DNA of 64,000 nucleotides from Bradyrhizobium manausense (GTDB taxonomy: Bacteria > Pseudomonadota > Alphaproteobacteria > Rhizobiales > Xanthobacteraceae): the NCBI RefSeq assembly GCF_018130615.1, contig NZ_JAFCKB010000009.1, positions 124,001 to 188,000 of the forward strand, in the 5' to 3' direction. The notes below the pieces were generated by a model that saw only the letters and a program-made list of their open reading frames with translations, was not told the DNA's origin and did no database searches. Position numbers and translations under genes: made by a program. Below, piece by piece: positions 10,476-19,203 of this stretch (the stretch's first letter is position 1; every line of letters starts with the position of its first letter).

Positions 10476-11612
10476 TCATGCAGCTTGCGAGCGATATCTC
10501 TTTGCGCTGTCGGCGATCTGCTGCGCCTCGATACCGATCTCGCGCAACTGTCCCGTGGGCACCGTGATCTGCCCGCAGAAATAAAGCCCCGGTTCCGCGC
10601 TCGGCTTGCCCGTCACACGCGGCATGCCGTACGGATCGAAGACGTCGACGACATCCGGGATCAGCGGTCGCAGGTCGGGGCGAAAGCCCGTTGCAAGAAT
10701 CACGGCGTCGAATTTCTCCATCGTTCCGTCGGTGAACACGACACCATCATTGGTTAAACGATCGATACCGGCACGCACTGCAATGGCGCCGTCCCTGATC
10801 TTTGCAAGCGTGCCGATGTCGATCAAGGGTACGCGCCCGTCCTCTTCGACCATCTGCCGTGGTCCCTTTGCCGCGCGACGCAACCCAAGCGTTTCGAAAT
10901 TGCCGACGGCAAGCCGCAGCACCGGCGCGTTGATCGCATCAACGAGGCGCGCCGGCAGGCGTCGGTACAAGATCGCCCATGACAGGATGGGAAAGCCTAG
11001 CAGATCGCGCGGAATGATTTGAACAGGACTGCGCACCGCGAGCCCAACGGAGACGCCGGCATTGGCAAGATCGAGCGCGATCTCACCGCCCGAATTGCCG
11101 AAGCCGACCACGAGCACACGACGACCTGTGTAGGGCGCGGGGTTGCGATAGCGGCTGCTGTGGAGAATCTCGCCGGAAAAATCGTCCATGCCCGGCCAGC
11201 TGGGGCGATGTGGCGCATCTGCGATGCCGGTGGCGATCACCACGATCGGCGCGACATGTTCCTTCTGTCGCGATTCAACACGCCATTGCGATCCTTCGCG
11301 CGTGATACGCGAAACCTCGGCATCGAAGACAGGATTGATCTCAAAGCGGGCCGCGTAGCTCTCAAGATAAGCGACCATCTGCGCGCGCGATGGATAGACC
11401 GGATAGCTCGACGGCATCGCCATGCCGGGCAAGCCGGAATGATTGCGGTCGGTATGCAAATGCAGCCGGTCATAATGGCGGCGCCAGACCGCGCCGACTT
11501 CGGTGGCCTTCTCCAGCACGGTGGCCCGGAGGCCAGCCGTGCGGAGCGTTGCGGCACAGGCGAGCCCGGCAGGGCCCGCACCGACGACGATCGCATCAGG
11601 GTTCGGATCCAT
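10476..11612 (-). CDS. NAD(P)/FAD-dependent oxidoreductase, flavin monooxygenase family
   Basis: 378 residues. FAD motif VVGAGPAGLACA lies at the N-terminus and a second Rossmann motif VVGFGNSGGE lies near residue 170. ATGFRPDLRPLI near residue 305 is the usual FMO/thioredoxin-reductase-like C-terminal motif. The protein lacks the full Baeyer-Villiger fingerprint seen in the gene at 2817-4277. ATG 11612 is preceded by GGGGAGGAGAC, a strong ribosome-binding site. It is the last gene of the liv operon, 29 bases after the MetE-like gene, suggesting it oxidises the imported compound or its product. The substrate is unknown. Confidence 0.82.
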   Translation of the reverse strand: MDPNPDAIVVGAGPAGLACAATLRTAGLRATVLEKATEVGAVWRRHYDRLHLHTDRNHSGLPGMAMPSSYPVYPSRAQMVAYLESYAARFEINPVFDAEVSRITREGSQWRVESRQKEHVAPIVVIATGIADAPHRPSWPGMDDFSGEILHSSRYRNPAPYTGRRVLVVGFGNSGGEIALDLANAGVSVGLAVRSPVQIIPRDLLGFPILSWAILYRRLPARLVDAINAPVLRLAVGNFETLGLRRAAKGPRQMVEEDGRVPLIDIGTLAKIRDGAIAVRAGIDRLTNDGVVFTDGTMEKFDAVILATGFRPDLRPLIPDVVDVFDPYGMPRVTGKPSAEPGLYFCGQITVPTGQLREIGIEAQQIADSAKRYRSQAA

Positions 11613-11641
11613 GTCTCCTCCCCCTGAGATATTCGAAGGAC

Positions 11642-12760
11642 TTATTTACCCCAGACTTCGTTGGCGATCTCGACCGCGAGGCTGAGCTTCGCCCACTGCT
11701 CTTCCTCGGAGAGGATGTTGCCCTCTTCGGTCGAAGCAAACCCGCACTGCGGCGACAGCGCGAGCTGCTCCAGCGGGGCGAACTTGGCGGCCTCCTCCAG
11801 GCGACGCTTGATGGCGTCCTTCTTCTCGAGCTCGCCGAACTTCGAGGTGATGACACCGACCACGACGACCTTGTTGCCCTTGGGCAGGAAGCGCAGCGGC
11901 TCGAACCCGCCGGCACGATCTGAATCGTATTCCAGGAAGTAGCCGTCGTAATTGGTACCGGCGAGCATGGTCTCGGCCACCGGCTCGTAGCCGCCCGAGG
12001 AAATCCAGGTCGAGCGGAAATTGCCGCGGCAGACATGCGTCGTCACCACCATGTCGGCAGGCTTCTCGGCCAGCGCGTAGTTGATGATGCGCGCATAGAT
12101 CTGCTGCAGGCCGTCGGGATTGTCACCCCGCGCGCGCGCTTTTTCCAGCTCGTCCGGCGAGCAGAGATAAGCCCACACGGTGTCGTCGAACTGCAGATAG
12201 CGGCAGCCGGCGTCATAGAACGCCTTCACGGCCTTGCGATAGGTCTTGCCGAGATCCTCGTAGAAGGCGTCGAGATCGGGATAGACGTCCTTGGAGATCG
12301 ACTTGCGGCCGCCGCGGAAGTGCAGCACGGCCGGCGACGGGATCGTCATCTTGGCGGTGACGTGCGCCTGGTCGGTGTACTTCTTCAGGAAGCGGAAGTG
12401 GTCCAGCATCGGATGGTCGTCGGGGAAGTCGAGCTTGTCGATCACCCGAACCGCGTCGTGGCGGGTTTGCACGCCCGCGAACTGGATGCCGGCGTCGGGG
12501 TGGAACAGCTCGCAGCCGGTGAGCTTGGCCAGGAAGTCGAAATGCCACCAGGAGCGGCGGAATTCGCCGTCGGTCGCGAGCTTCAAGCCGACAGAGGCCT
12601 GCTTGTGCACGACCTTCTCGATCTCCATGTCCTCGACCTTGCGCAGATCGTCGGCCGAGATCTCGCCCTTCTCGAGCTTTGCGCGGGCTTCCTTGATCTT
12701 GGCGGGGCGCAGGAGGCTGCCGACCTCGTCGGCACGGAAAGGGGCTTTGGTTCGCTGCAT
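11642..12760 (-). CDS. half-length cobalamin-independent methionine-synthase-like protein (MetE C-terminal domain only)
   Basis: 372 residues, about half of classical MetE (roughly 750), covering only the catalytic (beta/alpha)8 domain. Candidate zinc ligands are visible: His and Cys in THVCRGNFRS, Glu in YFLEYDSD and Cys in LSPQCGFAS. YxjG/YxjH-type proteins of this length transfer methyl groups to thiols, but their methyl donors are mostly unproven. It sits 23 bases after livF and before a flavin monooxygenase, all on one strand, so it probably handles the compound imported by the transporter. A housekeeping methionine synthase role is less likely for this short form. Confidence 0.83.
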   Translation of the reverse strand: MQRTKAPFRADEVGSLLRPAKIKEARAKLEKGEISADDLRKVEDMEIEKVVHKQASVGLKLATDGEFRRSWWHFDFLAKLTGCELFHPDAGIQFAGVQTRHDAVRVIDKLDFPDDHPMLDHFRFLKKYTDQAHVTAKMTIPSPAVLHFRGGRKSISKDVYPDLDAFYEDLGKTYRKAVKAFYDAGCRYLQFDDTVWAYLCSPDELEKARARGDNPDGLQQIYARIINYALAEKPADMVVTTHVCRGNFRSTWISSGGYEPVAETMLAGTNYDGYFLEYDSDRAGGFEPLRFLPKGNKVVVVGVITSKFGELEKKDAIKRRLEEAAKFAPLEQLALSPQCGFASTEEGNILSEEEQWAKLSLAVEIANEVWGK

Positions 12761-12783
12761 TTCTTGAACTCCCGGGATGTTTT

Positions 12784-13500
12784 TTAGTGGGCCGCCGCCC
12801 CTGCAACGCCGAGATGGCGCTCCAGGACCGACGGGTCGGCCTTCAGCGCGGCGCTCGGGGCGTCGTGGACGATCGTTCCGCGTTCCAATATCACAACGCG
12901 GTCGGCAAGCCCGAGAATCTTTTGGGCATTCTGCTCGACGATGATCGAGCAGATGCCGCCTGCCCGGGTGATGGTCCCGATCGCCTTCAGGAGCTCCTCG
13001 ACGATGATGGGCGCCAGGCCCTCGGTCGGCTCGTCCAGCAGCAGGACCTTCGGATTGAGAGTCAGCGCACGGCCAATCGCCAGCATCTGCTGCTCACCGC
13101 CGGAAAGCTGGTTACCAAAATTGCTCCGCCGCTCCTTCAGCCGCGGGAACATCTCGTAGACCTTCTCGACGGTCCAGGGGCCCGGCTGAGCCACTGCGGT
13201 CATGTTCTCCTCGACCGTGAGTGAACGGAAGATGTTGCGCTCCTGCGGCACCCAGCCGATGCCGGCACGCGCCCGCTGGTCCGGCCGGAGCGACGTGACA
13301 TCGGTGCCGGCAAGCCCGACGGTTCCGGAGAAGCGGCGGGTAACGCCGACGATGGAGTTGATCAGCGTCGTCTTGCCGGTGCCGTTGCGACCGAGCAGTG
13401 CCAGCACCTGCCCCTCGGCAAGGCGCAGGGACATATTGGGCAGCACCACGGCCTCGCCATAGCCGACACGCAGGGACTCGATTGCGAGCAGGTCAGACAT
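12784..13500 (-). CDS. livF: branched-chain amino-acid type ABC transporter ATP-binding protein LivF
   Basis: 238 residues, the usual LivF length. Walker A is LLGRNGTGKTTL (Asn-Gly-Thr replaces the more usual Asn-Gly-Ala). The signature is LSGGEQQMLAIGRAL, Walker B is VLLLDEPTEGLAP, and the switch His is replaced by Gln in VEQNAQ, as is usual for LivF. It forms a heterodimeric ATPase with LivG on the cytoplasmic face. The start overlaps the end of livG by eight bases, indicating translational coupling. Confidence 0.95.
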   Translation of the reverse strand: MSDLLAIESLRVGYGEAVVLPNMSLRLAEGQVLALLGRNGTGKTTLINSIVGVTRRFSGTVGLAGTDVTSLRPDQRARAGIGWVPQERNIFRSLTVEENMTAVAQPGPWTVEKVYEMFPRLKERRSNFGNQLSGGEQQMLAIGRALTLNPKVLLLDEPTEGLAPIIVEELLKAIGTITRAGGICSIIVEQNAQKILGLADRVVILERGTIVHDAPSAALKADPSVLERHLGVAGAAAH

Positions 13501-14248
13501 TGACCGCCTCCTCGCCGAGATAGACCGCCTTCACCTGCGGATCGCGCGCGACCTGGTCGGGCGGACCTTCAGTGAGCAGCGCGCCGGAGACCAGCACCGA
13601 AATGCGATCGGCGAAGGAGAACACGAGATCCATGTCGTGCTCGATCAGCAGCACGGTGACATCGCGTGGCAGCGCCCCCACCACAGCGAGAATGTCGTGG
13701 CGTTCGCTCTCGGGCACGCCGGCCGCGGGCTCGTCGAGCAGCAGCACGCGTGGCTTGGCGGCGATCGCAACCGCGATCTCGAGCAGACGCTGCTTGCCGT
13801 AAGGCAGCGTCACGGTCTCCTCGTTCACGACGTCGAGCAGATGGAAGCGCGTCAGGAGATCGGCGATCTCGCCGTTGACGTCGCCGCGCGTGCCCATCCG
13901 ACGCCACCAGTCGCCGCCATGGCCGAGGCGTTCGGAGACGGCCAGGCCGATGGTCTCTAGCGGGGTCAGGTCCGGATAGAGCTGGTTGATCTGGAATGTA
14001 CGCGACAGGCCGCGCAGCACGCGCTTGTGCACGGGCAGATCGGTGATGTCCTGGCCTTCGAGCAGGATGCGTCCCGAGTTCGGCTTGAGCACGCCGGTGA
14101 GCTGATTGATGACGGTGGTCTTGCCCGCGCCGTTCGGACCGATCAGCGCATGGCGGGCCCCCTGCTCGATTCTGAGCGACAGGTCGCGGGTGACGCGCAG
14201 GCCGCCAAAGGTCTTTTCGAGATTTTGCGTTTCGAGCGCGATGGTCAT
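13493..14248 (-). CDS. livG: branched-chain amino-acid type ABC transporter ATP-binding protein LivG
   Basis: 251 residues from ATG 14248. Walker A is LIGPNGAGKTTVINQLTG, Walker B is RVLLLDEPAAGVPESE and the H-loop is LLIEHDMDLV. The signature loop reads TLPYGKQRLLEIAVAIA instead of canonical LSxGxQ, a variation common in LivG. The start overlaps the livM stop as ATGA. A longer open frame that runs on to 15184 passes through livM in the wrong frame and is not a gene. It pairs with LivF to power LivH-LivM. Confidence 0.95.
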   Translation of the reverse strand: MTIALETQNLEKTFGGLRVTRDLSLRIEQGARHALIGPNGAGKTTVINQLTGVLKPNSGRILLEGQDITDLPVHKRVLRGLSRTFQINQLYPDLTPLETIGLAVSERLGHGGDWWRRMGTRGDVNGEIADLLTRFHLLDVVNEETVTLPYGKQRLLEIAVAIAAKPRVLLLDEPAAGVPESERHDILAVVGALPRDVTVLLIEHDMDLVFSFADRISVLVSGALLTEGPPDQVARDPQVKAVYLGEEAVNV

Positions 14249-15273
14249 GCGTCGCTCTCCGGCACGGCGACGACGCCCTTGCGCCCCATCACCTGCTTGA
14301 TGACCAGGTTCGGCACGTACAGCACCCAGCGATGCAGGCGCTGGCGGCCGACCAGCACGATCACGACCAGCACGAGCCCGATCCAGAATTGCCAATATTG
14401 CGGGGTGATGGTGGAGAACACTTCCTGCAGCATGCGGAAGATCACCGCGCCGACCAGTCCGCCATAGAGATAGCCGGTGCCGCCGATGACGAGCACCAGC
14501 ATCAGATCGGCCGAGCGCTCGAAGGCGAACACGTCGAGCGAAGCGATCGCGGTCGTCTGGGTGAACAGCGCGCCCGCGATGCCGGCATAGAACGCCGCGA
14601 GCGTGTAGATCGCGATCAGGCGGCGGTTGACGGGGATGCCGATGGCGGCGGCACGCAGCGGGTTGTTCTTGATCGCGCGCAACGACAGGCCGAACGGCGA
14701 GTGCACGATGCGGCGGGCGAGCAGAAACAGCACGAACAGCACGGCCAGCGAATAGAAGAAGCCGGCCTTGCCGAACATGTCGAACGGGATCCCGCCGAAG
14801 ATCGGCTGCATCTCGATGCCTTGCAGGCCGTCGGTGCCGCCGGTGACGTTGGAGAAGCGTTCGGCGAGCGCCTCCAGCAACAGCGCGATGCCGAGTGTCA
14901 CCATCAGGCGGGTCAGGTCGACGCCGCGGATCACCAGGAAGCTGGTGGCAAAGCCCAGCACCATCGCGGCGAGGCCCGCAACGATCAGCGCCAGCACCGG
15001 CTCGTTGATGATGCCATGCAGTGCCAGCAGCCCCGCGGCATAGGCGCCGACGCCGAAGAAGGCGGCATGGCCGAGCGAGACTATGCCGGCATAGCCGAGG
15101 ATGAGATCGAGCGACATTGCAAACAGCGCCAGCCGCAGGATGTCGGTCATGATGAGATAGCGGGTGGGAAACACGAAGCCGCAAGCGAGCACGACGAGCC
15201 AGAAAGCGGCCTCGCCATAGTGCCAGCGCGCATGCCGCTGGGCGTGGAAACCGACGTCGGACGAAGCGCTCAT
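14245..15273 (-). CDS. livM: branched-chain amino-acid type ABC transporter permease LivM
   Basis: About 342 residues with some nine to ten hydrophobic segments. GYAGIVSLGHAAFFGVGAYAAGLL is the family hallmark near residue 65, and LRAIKNNPLRAAAIGI is the cytoplasmic coupling loop that contacts the ATPases. ATG 15273 is chosen. A TTG at 15285 would overlap the livH stop as TTGA and add MSLP; no Shine-Dalgarno decides between them. It forms the membrane channel with LivH. Confidence 0.93.
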   Translation of the reverse strand: MSASSDVGFHAQRHARWHYGEAAFWLVVLACGFVFPTRYLIMTDILRLALFAMSLDLILGYAGIVSLGHAAFFGVGAYAAGLLALHGIINEPVLALIVAGLAAMVLGFATSFLVIRGVDLTRLMVTLGIALLLEALAERFSNVTGGTDGLQGIEMQPIFGGIPFDMFGKAGFFYSLAVLFVLFLLARRIVHSPFGLSLRAIKNNPLRAAAIGIPVNRRLIAIYTLAAFYAGIAGALFTQTTAIASLDVFAFERSADLMLVLVIGGTGYLYGGLVGAVIFRMLQEVFSTITPQYWQFWIGLVLVVIVLVGRQRLHRWVLYVPNLVIKQVMGRKGVVAVPESDA

Positions 15274-15281
15274 CGGCAAGC

Positions 15282-16151
15282 TCAACGCGCGGCCGTGCGG
15301 CCGAACAGGCCGTTCGGGCGCCAGATCAGGATCACAATCATCATGGTGTAGATCACGAACGGTCCCATCTTCGGCACGTAGTACTTTCCGGCGACGTCGC
15401 CGATGCCGAGCAGGAGCGAGGCCAGAAACGGCCCGGTGATCGAGGACGAGCCGCCGACGGTGACCACGATCAGGAAGTAGATCATGAACTTCAGCGGGAA
15501 ATACGGGTCGAGGCCGAGGATCTCGGCGCTCAGCGCGCCACCGAGGCCGGCTAGTCCGCAGCCGAACGCAAAGGTGAAGGCGAACACCTGAGGCACGTTG
15601 ATGCCGAGGCCGCTCGCGGCGCGGGGATCGTCGACGGCGGCGCGCAGGCGGCTGCCGAAGCGGGTCTTGGCCAGCACCATCTGCAGGCCGATGGTGAGGA
15701 GGCCACAGATCACGATGATCATCAGCCGGTAGCGGCCGATGCCAATGCCGAACAGGTCGAACTGGCCCTGCAGCCCGGCCGGCAGGTTGATGAACACGCG
15801 GGAGGAACCCTGAATGTAATCGACGGCTGCGACCGACATGAATGTCAGGCCGATCGTGAACAGCACCTGGTCGAGATGGCTACGCGCATAGAGATGACGA
15901 TAGAGCGTACGCTCCAGCGCAATCCCGATTGCGGCCGAGGAGACAAAGGCGAGCGGCAGCGCCGCGAAGAACGGCCACCCCATCCGGTTGACCAGCACCA
16001 TGCAGACATAGCCGCCAGCCATGGCGAAGGCGCCATGGGCGAGGTTGACGAAGTTCATCAGGCCAAGCGTGACCGCGAGCCCGCAAGCGAGCACGAACAG
16101 CAGCATGCCGTAAGCAACGCCATCGAACAGGTTGGTGAGGATTGAGGTCAT
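15282..16151 (-). CDS. livH: branched-chain amino-acid type ABC transporter permease LivH
   Basis: 289 residues from ATG 16151 (MTSILTNLFDGVAYGMLLF). LGLMNFVNLAHGAFAMAGGY is the LivH hallmark, and LRAAVDDPRAASGLGI is the coupling loop. The open frame continues upstream to 16238, but those residues (RDEPGHDD and similar) are translated palindromic repeat and are not part of the protein. It is separated from the binding-protein gene by 167 bases that contain that repeat, an arrangement that may set a higher level for the binding protein. Confidence 0.94.
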   Translation of the reverse strand: MTSILTNLFDGVAYGMLLFVLACGLAVTLGLMNFVNLAHGAFAMAGGYVCMVLVNRMGWPFFAALPLAFVSSAAIGIALERTLYRHLYARSHLDQVLFTIGLTFMSVAAVDYIQGSSRVFINLPAGLQGQFDLFGIGIGRYRLMIIVICGLLTIGLQMVLAKTRFGSRLRAAVDDPRAASGLGINVPQVFAFTFAFGCGLAGLGGALSAEILGLDPYFPLKFMIYFLIVVTVGGSSSITGPFLASLLLGIGDVAGKYYVPKMGPFVIYTMMIVILIWRPNGLFGRTAAR

Positions 16152-16171
16152 CGTCTCAGCTTGGAGTTGGT

Positions 16172-16307
16172 CGTCATGGCCGGGCTCGTCCCGGCCATCC
16201 ACGTTCTTGTCTGGGTCTTGCGTGGATGCCCGGGACAAGCCCGGGCATGACGCTGGAGCGGTTGGCGAGATCCCCGATGCGCGCTAATGCGCGCCCCGGG
16301 ATGACGC
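16172..16307. repeat. tandem palindromic repeats between the binding-protein gene and livH
   Basis: The first unit (16172-16252) is bounded by CGTCATGGCCGGG and CCCGGGCATGACG with the inner pair GGATG/CATCC, giving a long imperfect hairpin. A second, shorter unit (about 16269-16307) has GCGCGC TAAT GCGCGC and ends CCCCGGGATGACGCGC. Such elements are common between bradyrhizobial genes. This one ends about ten bases before the stop codon of the binding-protein gene and may protect that mRNA end. Confidence 0.8.
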
Positions 16308-16318
16308 GCTTGCGCGCG

Positions 16319-17497
16319 TCACTTCTTGGTCTTGCCGAGATCCTTGACCGCCTCGAAGGTCTGGAACTCGACGTTGTAGAGCTCACCGTCGGCCTTCTCG
16401 ACCTTGCGGATATAGACGTTCTGGATGATGTCGCGCGTCTCCGGATCGATCGAGATCGGGCCGCGCGGACTCTCCCACTTCTGACCCTTCATGGCCTCGA
16501 CCAGCTTGGTGCCGTCGGTGTCGCCGTTGGTCTTCTTCAATGCCTCGTAGATCAGGTGGATGCCGTCATAGCCGCTCACCGCCATGAAGCCGGGACGCGT
16601 GCCGAACGCCTTCTTGTAAGCTGCGACGAAATCCTTGTTCATCTGCGAGGGATGCGCCGCCGAGTAGATGTGCGCGGTCACGGTCCCGAGCACGGCGTCG
16701 CCCATGTTGTTGAGGAGGTCGTCGTCGGTGACGTCGCCCGGTCCGATCACCTTGATGCCGGCCTTGTCGAGACCGCGCTCGGCATATTGCTTCATGAAAT
16801 TGCCGCCCTGGCCCGCCGGCACGAACACGAAGATCGCGTCGGGCTTGGCATCCTTCATGCGCTGCAGGAACGGCGCGAAGTCGGGGTTGGCGAGCGGCGT
16901 CTTGACCTCTTCGACCACCTCGCCGCCGCCGGCGGTGAAGTGCTCCTTGAAGAAGTTGAGCGCGTCATTGCCCGGCGCGTAGTCCGAGGTCAGCGTCGCC
17001 ACCTTCTTGATACCGTTCTTCACCGCCCAGTCGCCGATGATGGTCGAGGACTGCGCGAGCGTGAAGCTGGTGCGCACGATGTAGGGCGAGCGCTCCGTGA
17101 TGATGGAGGTACCCGCTGCCATCACGACTTCCGGAATCTTGGCCTGCGTCGCCAGCGGCGCGGCCGCGAGCGCTGCCGGCGTCACGCCGAAACCGCCGAT
17201 GAAATTGACCTTGTCGTTGACGATCAGTTCCTGCGCAGCGGTCTTTGTCTTGTCCGGGATCGCCGCGTCGTCCTTGACGATGATCTCGATCTTCTTGCCG
17301 GCGACGGTGTCGCCCTTCTGCTGCATGTAGAGCTTGATCGCGTTCTCGATCTGCTTGCCGGTCGAGGCCTGACCGCCGGTCATCGGCAGGATCATGCCAA
17401 TCTTGACGGTGTCCTCGGCCTTGGCCGGTGCTACGGCCGTGAGGCCGGCGATGGCGGCAAACGCGGCGGCACGAGAAAACTGTTTACGTTCGAACAT
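16319..17497 (-). CDS. branched-chain amino-acid type ABC transporter substrate-binding protein
   Basis: About 392 residues. The signal peptide FSRAAAFAAIAGLTAVAPAKA ends before EDTVKIGMILPMTGGQASTGKQ, the usual start of the periplasmic type I binding fold (Peripla_BP_6). ATG 17497 follows GGGGAGGGACATCTG; the frame upstream to 17596 has no signal character. It is the first gene of a minus-strand operon with livH-M-G-F, a MetE-like protein and a flavin monooxygenase. The ligand may be an amino acid, but these proteins also bind aromatic acids, amides and sulfur compounds, so it is not assigned. Confidence 0.92.
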   Translation of the reverse strand: MFERKQFSRAAAFAAIAGLTAVAPAKAEDTVKIGMILPMTGGQASTGKQIENAIKLYMQQKGDTVAGKKIEIIVKDDAAIPDKTKTAAQELIVNDKVNFIGGFGVTPAALAAAPLATQAKIPEVVMAAGTSIITERSPYIVRTSFTLAQSSTIIGDWAVKNGIKKVATLTSDYAPGNDALNFFKEHFTAGGGEVVEEVKTPLANPDFAPFLQRMKDAKPDAIFVFVPAGQGGNFMKQYAERGLDKAGIKVIGPGDVTDDDLLNNMGDAVLGTVTAHIYSAAHPSQMNKDFVAAYKKAFGTRPGFMAVSGYDGIHLIYEALKKTNGDTDGTKLVEAMKGQKWESPRGPISIDPETRDIIQNVYIRKVEKADGELYNVEFQTFEAVKDLGKTKK

Positions 17498-17692
17498 CAG
17501 ATGTCCCTCCCCTTCATTCCTGACCTGTTGTGTGCTGGACCGAGTGCCCGGTCCTTGCCTCACCTTAACCCACGCACGAGCGCTGTCGCGCGTCACATGG
17601 CGTCTTTCGCGCCCTCATTGTCAATCGGACGTTTGGCGACCATTCGGCGCAAGCCGTGCGTCCGATGACCAAGCGTGGAAAAACAGTGTCGC

Positions 17693-17710
17693 GGTTACAT
17701 CGGGGTAACC
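17693..17710. promoter_or_regulatory. inverted repeat GGTTAC-N6-GTAACC
   Basis: A perfect six-base inverted repeat with a six-base spacer, GGTTAC ATCGGG GTAACC, lies 19 bases from the stronger palindrome at 17729. It may be an operator for a dimeric regulator of the liv operon; the protein is unknown. Confidence 0.35.
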
Positions 17711-17728
17711 CGAACACCTCGACGACCC

Positions 17729-17748
17729 ATTTGTACGAATGTACAAAT
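17729..17748. promoter_or_regulatory. perfect palindrome ATTTGTAC-GAAT-GTACAAAT (TetR-type operator candidate)
   Basis: Eight-base arms with a four-base spacer form a perfect palindrome about 230 bases upstream of the binding-protein start on the minus strand. GTAC-containing half-sites and this spacing resemble operators of TetR/AcrR-family repressors. No TetR gene lies in the window, so the regulator would be encoded elsewhere. Confidence 0.5.
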
Positions 17749-18010
17749 AAAATGGACCTGTCAACGAAAAAGCCCATGGTCGTGTGCTGGCCGGATTGTC
17801 GCGACGGCCCGCAGCCTAGAAATGTCACCGTCGGCGTGGAGGGATGATTTCGTCTTTCGCTTGGAGAATTCGAACATAGGATCGGCAAATATCCTTCGGT
17901 ATTTTGGTACCCATCTCGAATAAGCCAATTTTACCTTGTTGAAGGCTAACCCTTCCGGACCGCCGGCTTGTCCGGCAGTCTGGCCACCCATCCGATCCCA
18001 GCGTCGCACG

Positions 18011-18277
18011 ATGTCCATGCGTCTCCCTTCTTCTCTGTTTCTGATCGTGCTTGCCGCGGGCCTGTCCGGCTGCGGCACGGTCAACGAAAATCTTTCGGCC
18101 AGCATGGGCGACTATGTTCCGCAGTGGGCCGGCGGCCTGCCTGCAGACGCTCCGCCGCGACCGGGCACACCGCAATACGCTGCGTGGATGAAGGAACGGG
18201 AACAGAAGCGACTCCTCCCCGCCGCAACGCGCGACCAGCCTAAAACCGGCCAGAGCAGGCTTGACCCCGCGCAATAG
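18011..18277 (+). CDS. small lipoprotein
   Basis: 88 residues from ATG 18011 (a second ATG at 18017 is equally possible). A lipoprotein signal peptide LPSSLFLIVLAAGLSGC contains the lipobox LSGC, so the mature protein should be acylated on Cys and membrane anchored. The rest is short and hydrophilic (PQWAGGLPADAPPRPGTPQYAAWMKERE). I do not recognise a family beyond small bradyrhizobial lipoproteins with the PQWxGGLPxxxPPRPGTPxY motif. It precedes the epimerase gene by about 40 bases on the same strand. Confidence 0.75.
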   Translation: MSMRLPSSLFLIVLAAGLSGCGTVNENLSASMGDYVPQWAGGLPADAPPRPGTPQYAAWMKEREQKRLLPAATRDQPKTGQSRLDPAQ

Positions 18278-18314
18278 CGTTGCTTGTAAACGGCGGTTGA
18301 GGGCGGGTAACAGA

Positions 18315-19184
18315 ATGCGGGACGACGGCGCAGGCAAGCGGACGGACTGTATCGTCATCGGCGGCAGCGGACTGGTTGGCGGCTATCTCGTCGACCATCT
18401 GGCCCGCCGGCATGGGCATGTGTTTGCGGTCTCCCGTTCGCCTCGCAGCGCGACCGCTAGCGTCGGATGGATTCAGGCCGACCTGACGCGGCCGGATACA
18501 CTGAAATTTCCCGATGTCACGACGCTGTACTGTACCAGCGACGCAATTCTGCTTGCCAAGGCGCTCCCCCTTCTCCTCTCGTCCTCCGTCAATCGTGTCG
18601 TGGCTTTGAGCTCGACCAGCGTGCTCACCAAGCAGGATACTGAAGTTGCGGAAGAGCGCGAGACTATCCGAAACCTGACCGATGCCGAACAGACGATCGC
18701 CAGGCTCTGCGACCAGCGCCAGGTCAGCTGGACCATCTTGCGACCGACCCTGATCTACGCCGAAGGACGGGACACCAACATCACGCCGCTGTCGCGGCTC
18801 ATTCGCCGCGTCGGCTTCATGCCCCTCGTCGGTGGCGCGAAGGGTCTTCGGCAGCCGGTACACGCCGAGGATCTCGCGATCGGCGCAATCGCAGCAGCGG
18901 AGAGTCCGGCAGCGTCCAACAAATTCTATTCGCTGCCCGGAGCGGAAACGCTGCCCTATCGCGAAATGATCGGCCGGGTGTTTGACGGCATGGGGCGGCC
19001 CCGGCGGCTGGTTTCCGTCCCCCCGTGGCTGTGGCGCGTCATCTTTGCGATGGCGAAGCCGCTGTATCCCACGGCAAACGTCGCGATGGGCTTGCGCATG
19101 ATGAAGGACATGACCTTCGACGCCACGCCGGCGATCGAGGATTTTGGCTGGAGCCCGCGGCTCTTCCGTCCGGTCTTCGACTAG
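18315..19184 (+). CDS. atypical NAD(P)-dependent epimerase/dehydratase-like protein
   Basis: 289 residues. The Rossmann motif is CIVIGGSGLVGGYL and the strand-4 region ALSSTSVL is followed by TILRPTLIYAEGRDTNI, as in nucleotide-sugar epimerases. The catalytic YxxxK motif is not visible: LTDAEQTIARLC occupies the expected place. It may therefore be catalytically altered or act as a complex I-assembly/NmrA-like binding protein. ATG 18315 is chosen; an in-frame ATG at 18261 lies inside the lipoprotein gene. It converges on the sugar-phosphate transferase at the edge of the polysaccharide locus. Confidence 0.7.
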   Translation: MRDDGAGKRTDCIVIGGSGLVGGYLVDHLARRHGHVFAVSRSPRSATASVGWIQADLTRPDTLKFPDVTTLYCTSDAILLAKALPLLLSSSVNRVVALSSTSVLTKQDTEVAEERETIRNLTDAEQTIARLCDQRQVSWTILRPTLIYAEGRDTNITPLSRLIRRVGFMPLVGGAKGLRQPVHAEDLAIGAIAAAESPAASNKFYSLPGAETLPYREMIGRVFDGMGRPRRLVSVPPWLWRVIFAMAKPLYPTANVAMGLRMMKDMTFDATPAIEDFGWSPRLFRPVFD

Positions 19185-19203
19185 GCACGTCGCGTGCGAC
19201 GCC

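Larger units (their letters stand above)
17498..18010. other. 513-base intergenic region with operator-like palindromes
   Basis: No credible gene was seen. Short frames in it are not codon-biased and show no recognisable protein. It separates the minus-strand liv operon from the plus-strand lipoprotein gene, so it should hold both promoters. Two inverted repeats are listed separately. The A/T-rich stretch around 17880-17940 could hold a promoter, but no clear -35/-10 pair was found. Confidence 0.6.

Noticed and set aside
11642-12760. Full-length MetE methionine synthase
   Set aside because: The protein is half the usual size and lacks the N-terminal domain.
13493-15184. Long minus-strand frame of 563 residues that includes LivG
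   Set aside because: The first 310 residues are livM read in the wrong frame; only the part from ATG 14248 is the LivG protein.
16152-16238. N-terminal extension of LivH
   Set aside because: The added residues (such as RDEPGHDD) are translated palindromic repeat and precede a normal LivH start.
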